NCBI GenBank assembly: GCA_034408685.1
Contig: JAWXCP010000066.1
Span: forward strand, 11,258-75,257
From: JANXVY01 sp034408685
GTDB taxonomy: Bacteria; Pseudomonadota; Alphaproteobacteria; Rhizobiales; Hyphomicrobiaceae
DNA: 64,000 nucleotides
Direction: 5' to 3'
Part shown: positions 44,766 to 53,692 of the stretch, piece by piece
How positions within the stretch are numbered: the first letter of the stretch is position 1
How the letters are laid out: every line of letters starts with the position of its first letter
Program-made: the position numbers and the translations under genes
Notes under the pieces: generated by a model
What the model was told of the DNA's origin: nothing
The model's input: the letters and a program-made list of their open reading frames with translations, nothing else
The model's database searches: none

Positions 44766-45347
44766 ATGCGCTGCCCTTACTGCGCAAGCGATAATACGCA
44801 GGTCAAAGACAGTCGGCCGACCGAGGAGCATTCGGCGATCCGGCGCCGCCGCGTCTGCCCCGATTGCGACGGCAGATTCACGACGTTCGAGCGCGTGCAG
44901 CTGCGCGAGATGACCGTCGTCAAACGCAGCGGCCGAAAAGTGCCGTTCGATCGCGACAAGCTGTCGAAATCGATCGACATTTCGCTGCGCAAGCGGCCGG
45001 TTGATGCCGAACGGGTCGAGCGGCTGGTATCGGGCCTCGTCCGCCGTCTCGAATCGAACGGAGAAGCCGAGGTGCAATCCTCGACCATTGGCGAAATGGT
45101 TATGGAGGCGCTGCGCCGCCTCGATCCCGTGGCCTATGTCCGGTTTGCGAGTGTCTACCGCGACTTCCGCAACGCTGCTGATTTCGAAGACGTGGTGTCA
45201 GAGATTACGCGGGATGTTGCCCTGCCTGGCGACACCGAAGTGGAACCCGTAGCTGGAACTAGCGGGGATGCCGAGGGCTCCGTTGGCGACCGCGATCAGT
45301 CCCCACGACCAGCGGATGATATTCCACCGCCATCCAGCAAGCACTGA
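44766..45347 (+). CDS. nrdR: Transcriptional repressor NrdR
   Basis: Zinc-ribbon plus ATP-cone repressor of ribonucleotide reductase genes that responds to ATP/dATP. 193 residues from the ATG at 44766: CPYCASDNTQVKDSRP and CPDCDGRFTTFER supply the zinc cysteines, then the ATP cone KRSGRKVPFDRDKL. The usual length is about 150-160; the last 40 residues are an acidic, Pro/Ser-rich extension. A 16-bp tandem repeat begins at its stop codon. ribD follows closely. Confidence 0.97.
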   Translation: MRCPYCASDNTQVKDSRPTEEHSAIRRRRVCPDCDGRFTTFERVQLREMTVVKRSGRKVPFDRDKLSKSIDISLRKRPVDAERVERLVSGLVRRLESNGEAEVQSSTIGEMVMEALRRLDPVAYVRFASVYRDFRNAADFEDVVSEITRDVALPGDTEVEPVAGTSGDAEGSVGDRDQSPRPADDIPPPSSKH

Positions 45348-45383
45348 ATGCAGCAAGCACCGAATACAGGAAGCATTGAATAC
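45336..45383. repeat. 16-bp tandem repeat across nrdR stop / ribD start
   Basis: Units at 45336-45351, 45352-45367 and 45368-45383, each of the form AG(C/G)AAGCA(C/T)(T/C)GAAT(G/A)C. The first unit contains the nrdR stop codon and the third supplies AGGAAG, the likely ribosome site of ribD. Confidence 0.9.
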
Positions 45384-45387
45384 TGGC

Positions 45388-46575
45388 GTGTCCCGATCTC
45401 CAACAGCACTTTGCCGCCCGGCATGTTCGGCCTTCGACCATCACGCCATGGGTATCGCCCTTACGCTGGCCCGTCGCGGGCTGGGACGCACGGCGCCGAA
45501 TCCGAGCGTCGGGGCCGTTGTTGCGGACCCCGCGACCGGCGAAATCCTCGCGCGCGCCGTCACGGCCCCGGGCGGGCGGCCGCATGCCGAGCCGTTGGTG
45601 CTGGCGCAAGCGGGCGAACGGGCGCGCGGGGCGACGCTCTATGTCACGCTGGAGCCATGCTCGCACCATGGGCAGACGGCGCCGTGCGCTGACGCCATCG
45701 TCGCGGCCGGGATTGCTCGCGTCGTCGTTGCAATCGAAGACCCCGACCCCCGCGTTGCCGGTCGCGGGCTGGCGCGGCTGAGAGCGGCCGGCATCGACGT
45801 CAGCCGCGGACTGCGCGCGGCAGAGGCCTCGATCGTCGCCCGTGGGCACGTGATCCGCATCGGCCAGCGACGGCCGCTCATCCAGCTTAAACTGGCGCTG
45901 GATGCCGACGGCGCTGTGCCGCGCGGCGCCGACGGTAAGGCGCTTATCGTGACATCGCCCGAGGCCCGCGCACTTGGCCATCTGATGCGCGCCGAAGCCG
46001 ACGCCATCCTCGTCGGTTCAGGCACTGTGATCGCCGACAATCCGGAGCTGACTTGCCGCTTGCCCGGGATGGCCAGCCGATCGCCAACGCGCGTCGTCCT
46101 GGCGAGGCGCGGTCTCGACGTTCACGGTCTTAACGCGACTGGCACCCGGCTAATTGCGACGCGTTCCATCGCGCCGTTGACCGTGGTCACCGGACCGAGC
46201 GCCGGGCGCGACATCGTGGCGGCTATGTCGGATGCCGGAGCGACGGTCGAAGCTGTCGCTGAGGTCGGCGGCGCGCTGTGGCTTCCCGCCGTCGTCGAGC
46301 GCCTCGCCGAGCGCGGCATCACCCGGTTGCTGGTCGAAGGCGGCCCGAAGGTCTGGCGAGGGTTCGCCGAGGCGGGCCTCGTCGACGAGATCGTGCTGTT
46401 TTATGCAAGCGCTACCCGCTTGCCGGAAGCAGCCGCGCTCAATGCGGCCCGACGTGCGCTCGTTGACCATCTCGGAGCGGCAGCCGTCCAGTTAGCTGGC
46501 CATCGCACAGTTGGACTGGACCGCGTATGGTGGTTCCGCACTGGCCATGATCCAACGCACGTCCCGACCGTTTGA
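45388..46575 (+). CDS. ribD: Bifunctional riboflavin deaminase/reductase RibD
   Basis: 395 residues from the GTG at 45388; TTG at 45376 or a longer frame are alternatives. N-terminal deaminase with zinc motifs HAEPLVL and EPCSHHGQTAPC, and C-terminal reductase domain (PLIQLKLALDADGAV; LLVEGGPKVW). It performs the second and third steps of riboflavin synthesis. The GTG choice keeps ALTLARRGLGRTAPNPSVG at the usual distance from the start. Confidence 0.95.
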   Translation: MSRSPTALCRPACSAFDHHAMGIALTLARRGLGRTAPNPSVGAVVADPATGEILARAVTAPGGRPHAEPLVLAQAGERARGATLYVTLEPCSHHGQTAPCADAIVAAGIARVVVAIEDPDPRVAGRGLARLRAAGIDVSRGLRAAEASIVARGHVIRIGQRRPLIQLKLALDADGAVPRGADGKALIVTSPEARALGHLMRAEADAILVGSGTVIADNPELTCRLPGMASRSPTRVVLARRGLDVHGLNATGTRLIATRSIAPLTVVTGPSAGRDIVAAMSDAGATVEAVAEVGGALWLPAVVERLAERGITRLLVEGGPKVWRGFAEAGLVDEIVLFYASATRLPEAAALNAARRALVDHLGAAAVQLAGHRTVGLDRVWWFRTGHDPTHVPTV

Positions 46576-46617
46576 CGAAGGCTGAGGTATGGCCGCCAAC
46601 ACGCCGACAGGAGCCCC

Positions 46618-47211
46618 ATGTTCACTGGCCTCATTACCGACGTCGGCAACGTCGTTGCCAACGAAGGCGGACGCTTCACCATCAGATCGAATTACCCCGC
46701 GCACGGCATCGCGGTTGGCGCTTCGATCTGCTGCGACGGCGTGTGCTTGACCGCCACCCGGATCGAGCCCGACGGCGACGGCTGCCGCTTCGACGTCGAC
46801 GTCTCGAATGAGACGCTGTCAAAATCGACCCTCGGGCAATGGCAGCCGAGGCAGGCGATCAACCTCGAACGCAGCCTCAAACTCGGCGACGAACTCGGCG
46901 GACACATCGTCTCGGGCCATGTCGACGGCATCGCGACCATTTTGAGCATCCGCCCAGATGGGGACAGCCGCCGGTTCTTATTCCAGGCGCCGACGCATCT
47001 CGCACCATTCATCGCGCCCAAGGGCTCCGTCGCTCTCGACGGCACGTCGCTGACCGTCAACGAAGTGGCTGGTGATACCTTCGGCGTGAACCTGATCCCC
47101 CATAGCTTGACGATGACGACGTGGGGGCGCAAAGACGTCGGCCAAACGATCAATCTCGAAGTTGATGTGTTCGCGCGCTACGTCGCGCGACAATTGGAGT
47201 TTCGGTCATGA
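46618..47211 (+). CDS. ribE: Riboflavin synthase alpha chain
   Basis: 197 residues starting MFTGLITDVG, with two lumazine-binding repeats (SICCDGVCLT, then SVALDGTSLT) and GGHIVSGHVDG. It makes riboflavin from two dimethylribityllumazine molecules. AGGAG precedes the ATG. It follows ribD in the rib cluster. Confidence 0.97.
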   Translation: MFTGLITDVGNVVANEGGRFTIRSNYPAHGIAVGASICCDGVCLTATRIEPDGDGCRFDVDVSNETLSKSTLGQWQPRQAINLERSLKLGDELGGHIVSGHVDGIATILSIRPDGDSRRFLFQAPTHLAPFIAPKGSVALDGTSLTVNEVAGDTFGVNLIPHSLTMTTWGRKDVGQTINLEVDVFARYVARQLEFRS

Positions 47212-47242
47212 CACCGGCTCCAGCTCACGAGTGCACCAGCCG

Positions 47243-48406
47243 ATGAATGCGAACTCGACGCCAGCGCCGCAGAACACCGTTCGTGGCGCCATCGCCCCGA
47301 CGGCCGAAATCATCGAGGAATTGCGCAACGGGCGCATGATCATTCTCGTCGATGCCGAGGACCGCGAAAACGAGGGCGACCTGATCGTCCCGGCCCAGAT
47401 GGCAACGCCAGATGCGGTCAACTTCATGGCACGCTTCGGCCGCGGTCTGATCTGCCTGACGTTGACCGAACAGCGCGCCAGCGACCTCCGTCTCGAAGCG
47501 ATGGTTCGCACCAACGCATCGCGGACCGGTACTGCATTTACGGTTTCGATCGAGGCGCGCGAGGGTATCACCACCGGCATCTCGGCGGCCGACCGTGCGC
47601 GCACGATCGCAGCCGCCATCGACTTGACCAAAGACCACAATGCCATCGTCTCGCCTGGCCACGTTTTTCCACTCGTCGCCCGCAACGGCGGCGTGCTGAT
47701 CCGCGCAGGCCACACCGAGGCGTCGGTCGATTTGGTGCGCATGGCCGGTTTGTCGCCAGCCGCCGTGATCTGCGAAATCATGAACGACGACGGCACCATG
47801 GCCCGCCTGCCGGACCTGTTCTCGTTTGCACAACAGCACGAGCTCAAGATCGGCACGATCGCCGACCTGATCGCCTACCGCTTGCGCAACGACCAGCTGG
47901 TCCGCGACATCGCCTCGACCACGATCACAAGTGTCAACGGCGGGGCATTCTCGCTCAAAGTCTATGAAACTGCGACGGTCGATCCGACCGAACATCTCGC
48001 GTTGGTCAAGGGCGACCTGTCCGGCCCGGAGCCGGTGCTGGTCCGTGTCCATGCGGTCAATCCGCTGGTCGACCTCCTCGCGGCAGGCAGCGGCGGCGAA
48101 ATCGCGAGTGCGATGATGGAAATAGCGCGCGAAGGCCGTGGGGTCCTGGTTCTGATCCGCGACCTGCGGCCCAAGGCCGTGTCGGAAGCCGTCCGGCGTT
48201 CGGCCGAACCTGATACGGCTCTACCGAGCGGCGACCCAGCGGCGCGGCGGCAGGTCGAAATCGGCGTCGGTGCACAAATTCTGCGGGATCTTGGTATTCG
48301 CGATATGGTTCTGCTGACGAACTCGCCTGCGCATGTGTATGTAGGTCTCGAAGGCTTCGGGCTGCGCATTGTCAGCACCCGGGCGATCCCCAAGTCGAAA
48401 CCCTGA
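47243..48406 (+). CDS. ribB: DHBP synthase with degenerate GTP cyclohydrolase II domain (RibBX-like)
   Basis: 387 residues from the ATG at 47243. The N-terminal DHBP synthase domain is complete: VDAEDRENEGDLIV, RFGRGLICLTLT, PGHVFPLVARNGG and GHTEASVDLVRMAG. The C-terminal RibA-like domain lacks the zinc cysteines and the usual catalytic loop (VHAVNPLVDLLAAGSGGE takes their place), so it should not open GTP. Such RibB proteins with a dead RibA-like tail (RibBX) are known. A separate RibA is needed and is not in this window. Confidence 0.93.
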   Translation: MNANSTPAPQNTVRGAIAPTAEIIEELRNGRMIILVDAEDRENEGDLIVPAQMATPDAVNFMARFGRGLICLTLTEQRASDLRLEAMVRTNASRTGTAFTVSIEAREGITTGISAADRARTIAAAIDLTKDHNAIVSPGHVFPLVARNGGVLIRAGHTEASVDLVRMAGLSPAAVICEIMNDDGTMARLPDLFSFAQQHELKIGTIADLIAYRLRNDQLVRDIASTTITSVNGGAFSLKVYETATVDPTEHLALVKGDLSGPEPVLVRVHAVNPLVDLLAAGSGGEIASAMMEIAREGRGVLVLIRDLRPKAVSEAVRRSAEPDTALPSGDPAARRQVEIGVGAQILRDLGIRDMVLLTNSPAHVYVGLEGFGLRIVSTRAIPKSKP

Positions 48407-48427
48407 CGACGAGTGGCCGAGGCGAAC

Positions 48428-48922
48428 ATGGCGCAGCGCAAGAAAGCCACCGAGACCCTCGGCGGCGGCAGTTTCGATTTCGGCGGTAAGATCCTGCTGA
48501 TCGAGGCCCGCTATTACGAGGACATTGCCGACGAGCTGATCGCTGGCGCCATCGCCGAACTCGACGCGCATGGCGCGTCTTACGACCGCGTCGCGGTGCC
48601 AGGTGCGCTTGAAATTCCGCAAGCACTCGCTGCCGCCGCTGCCTTGTTTCCCGATGTCTATACCGGTGCGGTCGCGCTTGGATGCGTGATCCGTGGTGAG
48701 ACGACCCACTACGATGTCGTGGTGCACAATGCGAATTATTGGCTGATGGATGTCGCGATCAACGCGGGCGTACCCGTCGGCAACGGAATCCTGACCGTCG
48801 AGAACCGCGACCAAGCCATGGAACGAGCCCAAGGCGGCCGTTCGGGCAAAGGGGGAGACGCGGCGCGCGCCTGTCTCAGCCTCATCTTGATCGACCAGAA
48901 ATTCTCGGAGCCGGCGCAATGA
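48428..48922 (+). CDS. ribH: 6,7-dimethyl-8-ribityllumazine synthase
   Basis: 164 residues from the ATG at 48428, with GAGG upstream; a GTG at 48413 is possible. Family motifs: VPGALEIPQALAAAA, GCVIRGETTHYDVV and NGILTVENRDQAMERA. The penultimate riboflavin step, forming lumazine from DHBP and the pyrimidine. Its stop overlaps the nusB start (ATGA). Confidence 0.97.
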   Translation: MAQRKKATETLGGGSFDFGGKILLIEARYYEDIADELIAGAIAELDAHGASYDRVAVPGALEIPQALAAAAALFPDVYTGAVALGCVIRGETTHYDVVVHNANYWLMDVAINAGVPVGNGILTVENRDQAMERAQGGRSGKGGDAARACLSLILIDQKFSEPAQ

Positions 48923-49512
48923 CCGGCCCCACGCCACGCGCCAAATCGTTCGTTCCGCCCCAACCTGCCGACGTGCCGCGTCCGCGCTCGCTATCGCGCG
49001 GTGCCACGGTGCAAGCGCTCTATCAGATGGACCTCGCTGGCACCGACCTCAACGCCGTGATCCGTGAGTTCCAGTTGCACCGGCTCGCACCTCAGACAGC
49101 AGCTGCTGAAGGCGCCGACACGACAGGCTCGGCGCTGGTAAAATCCGACCCGGATCTGGAACCTGGCGAATCGTTAGAAGGCGCCGACGTCCAGTTCTTC
49201 GCCGACCTGCTGCGCGGCGTTGTCCGTCGGCAACGCGACATCGATCCACTGGTCGACCATTTCCTCGCCGAGGGCTGGCGGCTGGTGCGTATCGATTCGA
49301 CGTTGCGGGCGATCCTGCGGGCTGGCACCTTCGAGTTGCTCGAGCGTACGGACGTTCCTGTTCGCGTCGTGATCTCCGAATACATCAACATCGCGCACGT
49401 GTTCTTCGAGGGCGAGGAGCCGCGCGTCGTCAACGGCGTGCTCGACCGCGTGGCGCGCCGTGTTCGGGCGACCGAGATGTCGGCACCAGCGGGCGGCACG
49501 GCGGGGACGTGA
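48919..49512 (+). CDS. nusB: Transcription antitermination factor NusB
   Basis: 197 residues from the ATG at 48919 overlapping ribH. It binds rRNA boxA with NusE in the antitermination complex. The NusB core is RSLSRGATVQALYQMDL at the start and RTDVPVRVVISEYINIAHVF near the end. Between them is a variable insert of about 40 residues (HRLAPQTAAAEGADTTG). Its stop overlaps the thiL start (GTGA). Confidence 0.96.
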   Translation: MTGPTPRAKSFVPPQPADVPRPRSLSRGATVQALYQMDLAGTDLNAVIREFQLHRLAPQTAAAEGADTTGSALVKSDPDLEPGESLEGADVQFFADLLRGVVRRQRDIDPLVDHFLAEGWRLVRIDSTLRAILRAGTFELLERTDVPVRVVISEYINIAHVFFEGEEPRVVNGVLDRVARRVRATEMSAPAGGTAGT

Positions 49513-50522
49513 CCTTGGCCGGGCGTGTCACCAGCGAAGGTGAGCTGATCCAGCGGTATCTGGCGCCACTTGCTTCTACCAACGCAGGCGCATTCGGCCT
49601 TCGCGACGATGCGGCCGTGCTCGACATCGCTCAGCCCGTTGTTATGACCATGGATGCGATTGCCGAAGGCGTCCACTTCCTGCCCGGCGACCCGGCCGCC
49701 GACATCGGCTGGAAGGCCATTGCGGTCAACGTTTCCGACCTGATTGCCAAAGGCGCCGCGCCGCGGGCCTATCTGATGGCGCTGTCGTTTCCGCAGGCGC
49801 CGACCCACGACTGGATGGCTGCGTTCGCTCGCGGTCTGGGTGAAGCCCAAGCCGCGTTCGGCATCACGTTGGTTGGTGGCGATACCGACCGCCGTGCTGG
49901 CCCGATCACGATCACGATCACCGCCATCGGCGCGGCAGCCAGCGGCCAAGGTACCGGGCGGCATATGGTTGGGCGTGGCACGGCCAAACCTGGCTTGTCT
50001 CTCTACGTTACCGGCACGCTTGGCGACGCCGCGCTCGGTCTCGTTGTGCGGCGGCGAGAGCCGCGAGCGGCGGGCTGGGGCTTGGACGCGGCCCAGCGTG
50101 CGCTTCTGGAGGCCAGCTATCTGCGGCCACGGCCGCCGCTCGCTATTGCGCCACTGCTCATTGAATACGCGGTCGCCGCGATGGACCTATCTGACGGTCT
50201 TGCCAAGGACTTGGGGCGGATGGCCGCCGCGAGTGGTGTCTCAGCCGTCGTCGACTTTCCCCGACTTCCGCTGTCTGTGCCTGTCACACGCGCACTTGGC
50301 GCAGACGCGAGTGTCGCCTCCGCCATCGTCGCTGGCGGAGATGACTATCAGGTTCTGTGCGCGGTTTCACATGAGCACGCGGCGGACTTCGAAGCTGCTG
50401 CACAAAGCTCCGGCGTTCGTCTCGCTTGTATTGGCGCGACAGGATCGGGCACCGGCGTGACCATCCGCGACGGCGCGGGACAGGCGGTCGCGTTCGGGGC
50501 GACCGGCTACGATCACTTTTGA
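49509..50522 (+). CDS. thiL: Thiamine-monophosphate kinase
   Basis: 337 residues from the GTG at 49509. Makes thiamine pyrophosphate by phosphorylating thiamine monophosphate. Has FGLRDDAAVLDI, MTMDAIAEGVHFLPGD, NVSDLIAKGA and GGDTDR metal-binding motifs, and AMDLSDGLAKDL in the second half. It is coupled to nusB, and shares the thiamine pathway with the riboswitch-controlled thiC elsewhere in the window. Confidence 0.96.
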   Translation: MTLAGRVTSEGELIQRYLAPLASTNAGAFGLRDDAAVLDIAQPVVMTMDAIAEGVHFLPGDPAADIGWKAIAVNVSDLIAKGAAPRAYLMALSFPQAPTHDWMAAFARGLGEAQAAFGITLVGGDTDRRAGPITITITAIGAAASGQGTGRHMVGRGTAKPGLSLYVTGTLGDAALGLVVRRREPRAAGWGLDAAQRALLEASYLRPRPPLAIAPLLIEYAVAAMDLSDGLAKDLGRMAAASGVSAVVDFPRLPLSVPVTRALGADASVASAIVAGGDDYQVLCAVSHEHAADFEAAAQSSGVRLACIGATGSGTGVTIRDGAGQAVAFGATGYDHF

Positions 50523-50811
50523 ACCGGCCAAAGGCTACCCAGATTGCAACATGATGCTGCAATGCAACGCGCAGAGCTGCCTCTCGTTCGCGACATTGGT
50601 TTTTTGTCGTTGTTTAGCCATATCAATGAGGCGGAACTCTCGTTGTGCGGCCCTGGTCGTGCGTTGGAGCGGTCAGTAAGGCGCCCACCTTATTCGCCGT
50701 GGCACGGCGTTAGCTAACTTTGCCGTGGCACTGCGTAAGCCAATGGTCAGCGTTTCGGTCGATGGATACCAACGGTCACCCCCCGAAGATGCGAAGAAGA
50801 CGGGAAAGAGA

Positions 50812-52227
50812 ATGAGCAAATTGACACCGCCTGCAATCTCGTCTGGCAACCTCCCGCGAGCAGGTGACAAGTCCACCGATGGTGAGCCTAGGGCACCACG
50901 CCTTTCGCGCCGCGCCGTCACGACCGGTCTGGTGTCGGGCTTGGCGTCGGGCGTGACGCTCGGGTCACCGGCCGCTTCGGCCGAGCAGAATTTCTGGCAG
51001 GCGATCCAGGGCTTCGGCAGCAGCGCCGAGCCAGCTGTTCGCGAACGTCGCCCCGCCCTTGATCCGCTCGAAGACCTGCGGGCCAACCGGACCCCGATGC
51101 GCTCGAACGAGATGCTCGATGCACTCGATGGTGCCTACATCACCTATGAACGGATCGTAAAGGCGGGCGGCTGGCCGCAGCTCCCGGGCAACCGCATGAT
51201 CCGGCCGGGCGACGAGGATCAGCGCGTGCCGCTACTTCGCCGCCGCTTGATCGCAGAAAGCTATTTGAAGCGCGGATCGGGGCTCGATGGTTTTACCTAC
51301 GACGGCGAGGTCGAGCTTGCGGTCCAGCGGTTTCAGGAGACCCACGGTTTGCGTCCTTCTGGCCGCGTCGACCGTCCGACCCTGGCCGAACTGAACGTCA
51401 CGGCAGAGGCACGCCTCAAGCAGCTGCGTCTCAACGCCCAGCGCCTTCAGGAACTGTCACCGCACCGCACCGAGGATCGCTACATCCTCGTCAACGTTCC
51501 AGGTTTCCAACTCGAGGCCGTCGAGCGCGGGGACGTGCATTTGCGCCACCGCGTCATCGTCGGGCGCGTCGGCCGCGATACGCCGACGATACGGGCCACG
51601 ATCCGTGCGCTCAATTTCTTCCCTTACTGGCGCGTGCCCGACAGCATCGCGACGCTCGATGTCGCACCCAAGCTCGTCAAAGAGCCCGAGTACCTCGAGC
51701 GGGAAAAGATCCGGCTCGTGTCTGCGGCCAACGGCAGCGAAGTCGACAGCCGCAACGTCGATTGGTCGACGTTTGATTCCAAGCGCTGGAAATTCAGGCA
51801 GGACCCTGGCCCTCAGAATGCTCTCGGCCTCGTCCGGATAGATATGGTCAACGAGCACGGCGTCTACATGCACGACACGCCCCTCAAGGACTTGTTCAAG
51901 CAACGGGCACGCGACTTCAGCGCCGGATGTGTTCGCGTTCAGGACGTGTTTCAACTGGCCGAGTGGATCGCCCGCTATGAAGCCGGTTGGGAGCAGCCCG
52001 GTCGCGCCGAGCAGGTGCTCGCCGCCGGGCAGGCGTTCGACGTGACGCTGACGCGCCCGATGCCGGTTTATTTCACCTACATCACGGCTTGGGCGGAGCC
52101 CGACGGGCGTATCGAATTCCGCCCCGACATTTATAACCGCGACGGCATACACGGAACCCCCGTTGCGCTGGAAGCCGAGCCAGGTGACGCGCCCCCGCCG
52201 CTGACGACAAAGGCACTGTCGCCTTGA
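50812..52227 (+). CDS. L,D-transpeptidase with peptidoglycan-binding domain (YcbB-like)
   Basis: 471 residues from the ATG at 50812 (GGGAAAGAG upstream). A twin-arginine-like leader (LSRRAVTTGLVSG) precedes a peptidoglycan-binding region (AVQRFQETHGLRPSGRVD) and a C-terminal YkuD catalytic domain with HGVYMHDTP and DFSAGCVRV. This is the plan of YcbB/LdtD-type cross-linking enzymes of the periplasm. An upstream frame is open to 50725. Confidence 0.9.
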   Translation: MSKLTPPAISSGNLPRAGDKSTDGEPRAPRLSRRAVTTGLVSGLASGVTLGSPAASAEQNFWQAIQGFGSSAEPAVRERRPALDPLEDLRANRTPMRSNEMLDALDGAYITYERIVKAGGWPQLPGNRMIRPGDEDQRVPLLRRRLIAESYLKRGSGLDGFTYDGEVELAVQRFQETHGLRPSGRVDRPTLAELNVTAEARLKQLRLNAQRLQELSPHRTEDRYILVNVPGFQLEAVERGDVHLRHRVIVGRVGRDTPTIRATIRALNFFPYWRVPDSIATLDVAPKLVKEPEYLEREKIRLVSAANGSEVDSRNVDWSTFDSKRWKFRQDPGPQNALGLVRIDMVNEHGVYMHDTPLKDLFKQRARDFSAGCVRVQDVFQLAEWIARYEAGWEQPGRAEQVLAAGQAFDVTLTRPMPVYFTYITAWAEPDGRIEFRPDIYNRDGIHGTPVALEAEPGDAPPPLTTKALSP

Positions 52228-52233
52228 CATATC

Positions 52234-52258
52234 GAGCTGCCGGGGTTGCCGGCAGCTC
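52234..52258 (+). terminator. Hairpin after L,D-transpeptidase gene
   Basis: GAGCTGCCGG, five-base loop, CCGGCAGCTC, seven bases after the stop. A strong ten-pair stem but followed by GTTCACGG, not a T-run, so it may be a weak terminator or an RNA stabiliser. Confidence 0.5.
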
Positions 52259-52391
52259 GTTCACGGCACGCAAAGCAGTCTGGTCCAGACGCACTAAAAC
52301 CGGTCCTGCTCTGGGGCGGGCATTAATGGTTTACTTACGCGACGCTTTCATTGTCGCCAGCGAAGGGTAGGTTTGGGCCGAGGGTCGTGCA

Positions 52392-53555
52392 ATGAACGCG
52401 CACGCTCCGGCACCGCTTCCGCTGGGTAACCATTCAATGCCATCATTTTCCGCGCGCATGATGCGCGCTTCCTTTCGGGCAGCTTCGCGGCTGCCGTTAT
52501 ACGTCTTGTGCGCCATAATCACGCACACTGGTGGCTTCTTAGCGCTAGCTGACCGTGCTCAGGCCGACACCCTTCCACCGCATCAGATCATCGCCGAGGA
52601 AGCAAGCGACAAGCGTCGCGCAGTCTCAGTCCGCATACCGCAACGACTTGACGAAGCCGACGTCGTGCAGCTGGCCAAAGCCATCCATGCGCGCGCGCAA
52701 CCCCCGGCGACACGCAGTTATGTCAACTTCTTCCTGCCCGGCGTTCCGCTCGGCCAAGGCGCATGGGCCAGTGTGGTGTTCACGCCCAAGCCCAGGTTCC
52801 TTGCCCACGGCCTCAAACGCGACGACGAGCAGATGCTGCTTGCCGAGCACCGCGCGGACGCCCGCCACTTGCTCGGCTCTTGGCTTACGCCGCCGCCAGC
52901 GGCCCTCGGCCGCCTGACGATTTACAGCGATGCTGGCCGGATCTTTGCCGAATGGCGCCTCAAGAACGGGCAGAAGACGGTCGACGAACTGAAAGATGCG
53001 TCGACCAGCGCCGGTCGCCGGTTCGATATTGCCGGGGGCGGGCAGAGCAGTGGTCATTATGTGCTGCTCCGCTCGGGTGATCTCGAAATCTGGGCGGGCT
53101 CGACACTTGTCGCGGTCGCCGAGCGTATCCGCGAAGATGTGGCACCTGTCACGGCGCGTCTTTCGCCGGTCTTGCCGACGGCTCAGCCCTCGAAGCCTGC
53201 TGCGACACGAGCTGGTACTGCGACCATCCCGAGTTCCAGTGTTGCATCAGCTTCGCCTGTTACGACGGCTAGCATCGTTCCGCAGGTAGCGTCTCCGTTG
53301 CAGAACCCGCGTCAAACCGCGGTCGCGGCTAACTCAGCCATCAATCCCACAGCCCTTGCGACCAGCCCGTTTGGCGCGGCCCCCCGCCCCGAGCGCACCA
53401 CGAGAACCGGGGCTTCTTCGCAAGCTGCTGCGGTAAGGGCGAAGTCCCGCGTGCGAACAGCAGACATTCAATCTGCCGCATCCGAGCGCTCGAAGCGCAG
53501 CAGGACGTTGGCGACCGGCGACCAGATCTCGGCCAAATTTGCTGGCACGCTGTAA
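52392..53555 (+). CDS. Exported protein of unknown function with Ala/Ser-rich tail
   Basis: 387 residues, GAGGGTC upstream of the ATG. A leader with a hydrophobic helix (about 34-52, cleavage near QADTL) precedes a folded region (about 60-240) with RSYVNFFLPGVPLGQGAWAS and RFLAHGLKRDDEQML; the rest is low-complexity Ala/Thr/Pro/Ser. I recognise no enzyme motif. Its position after an L,D-transpeptidase may hint at an envelope role. Not assigned. Confidence 0.75.
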   Translation: MNAHAPAPLPLGNHSMPSFSARMMRASFRAASRLPLYVLCAIITHTGGFLALADRAQADTLPPHQIIAEEASDKRRAVSVRIPQRLDEADVVQLAKAIHARAQPPATRSYVNFFLPGVPLGQGAWASVVFTPKPRFLAHGLKRDDEQMLLAEHRADARHLLGSWLTPPPAALGRLTIYSDAGRIFAEWRLKNGQKTVDELKDASTSAGRRFDIAGGGQSSGHYVLLRSGDLEIWAGSTLVAVAERIREDVAPVTARLSPVLPTAQPSKPAATRAGTATIPSSSVASASPVTTASIVPQVASPLQNPRQTAVAANSAINPTALATSPFGAAPRPERTTRTGASSQAAAVRAKSRVRTADIQSAASERSKRSRTLATGDQISAKFAGTL

Positions 53556-53582
53556 GTCTAACCGTATGAGAATCGCGGCGTT

Positions 53583-53629
53583 AACCCGCGCATTAAGCAT
53601 AAGCAAACAGACCCAGCGGGTTTTGGGTC
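53583..53629 (+). promoter_or_regulatory. Overlapping alternative hairpins upstream of PilZ gene
   Basis: AACCCGC (53583-53589) can pair with GCGGGTT (53616-53622), while GACCCA (53610-53615) can pair with TGGGTC (53624-53629). The second stem's loop contains the first stem's 3' strand, so the two are likely exclusive. It lies 64 bases before the PilZ gene start, after the previous stop. Confidence 0.45.
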
Positions 53630-53692
53630 GAAGTTACTCAATGTTTAGACGTTCTGGTCGAATGTAGCCTAAATTCTACCGGGTCGGGGACG

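Noticed and set aside
53583..53629. H-type pseudoknot
   Set aside because: The single-base connection between the two stems is too short to cross a seven-pair stem, so alternative hairpins are more likely.
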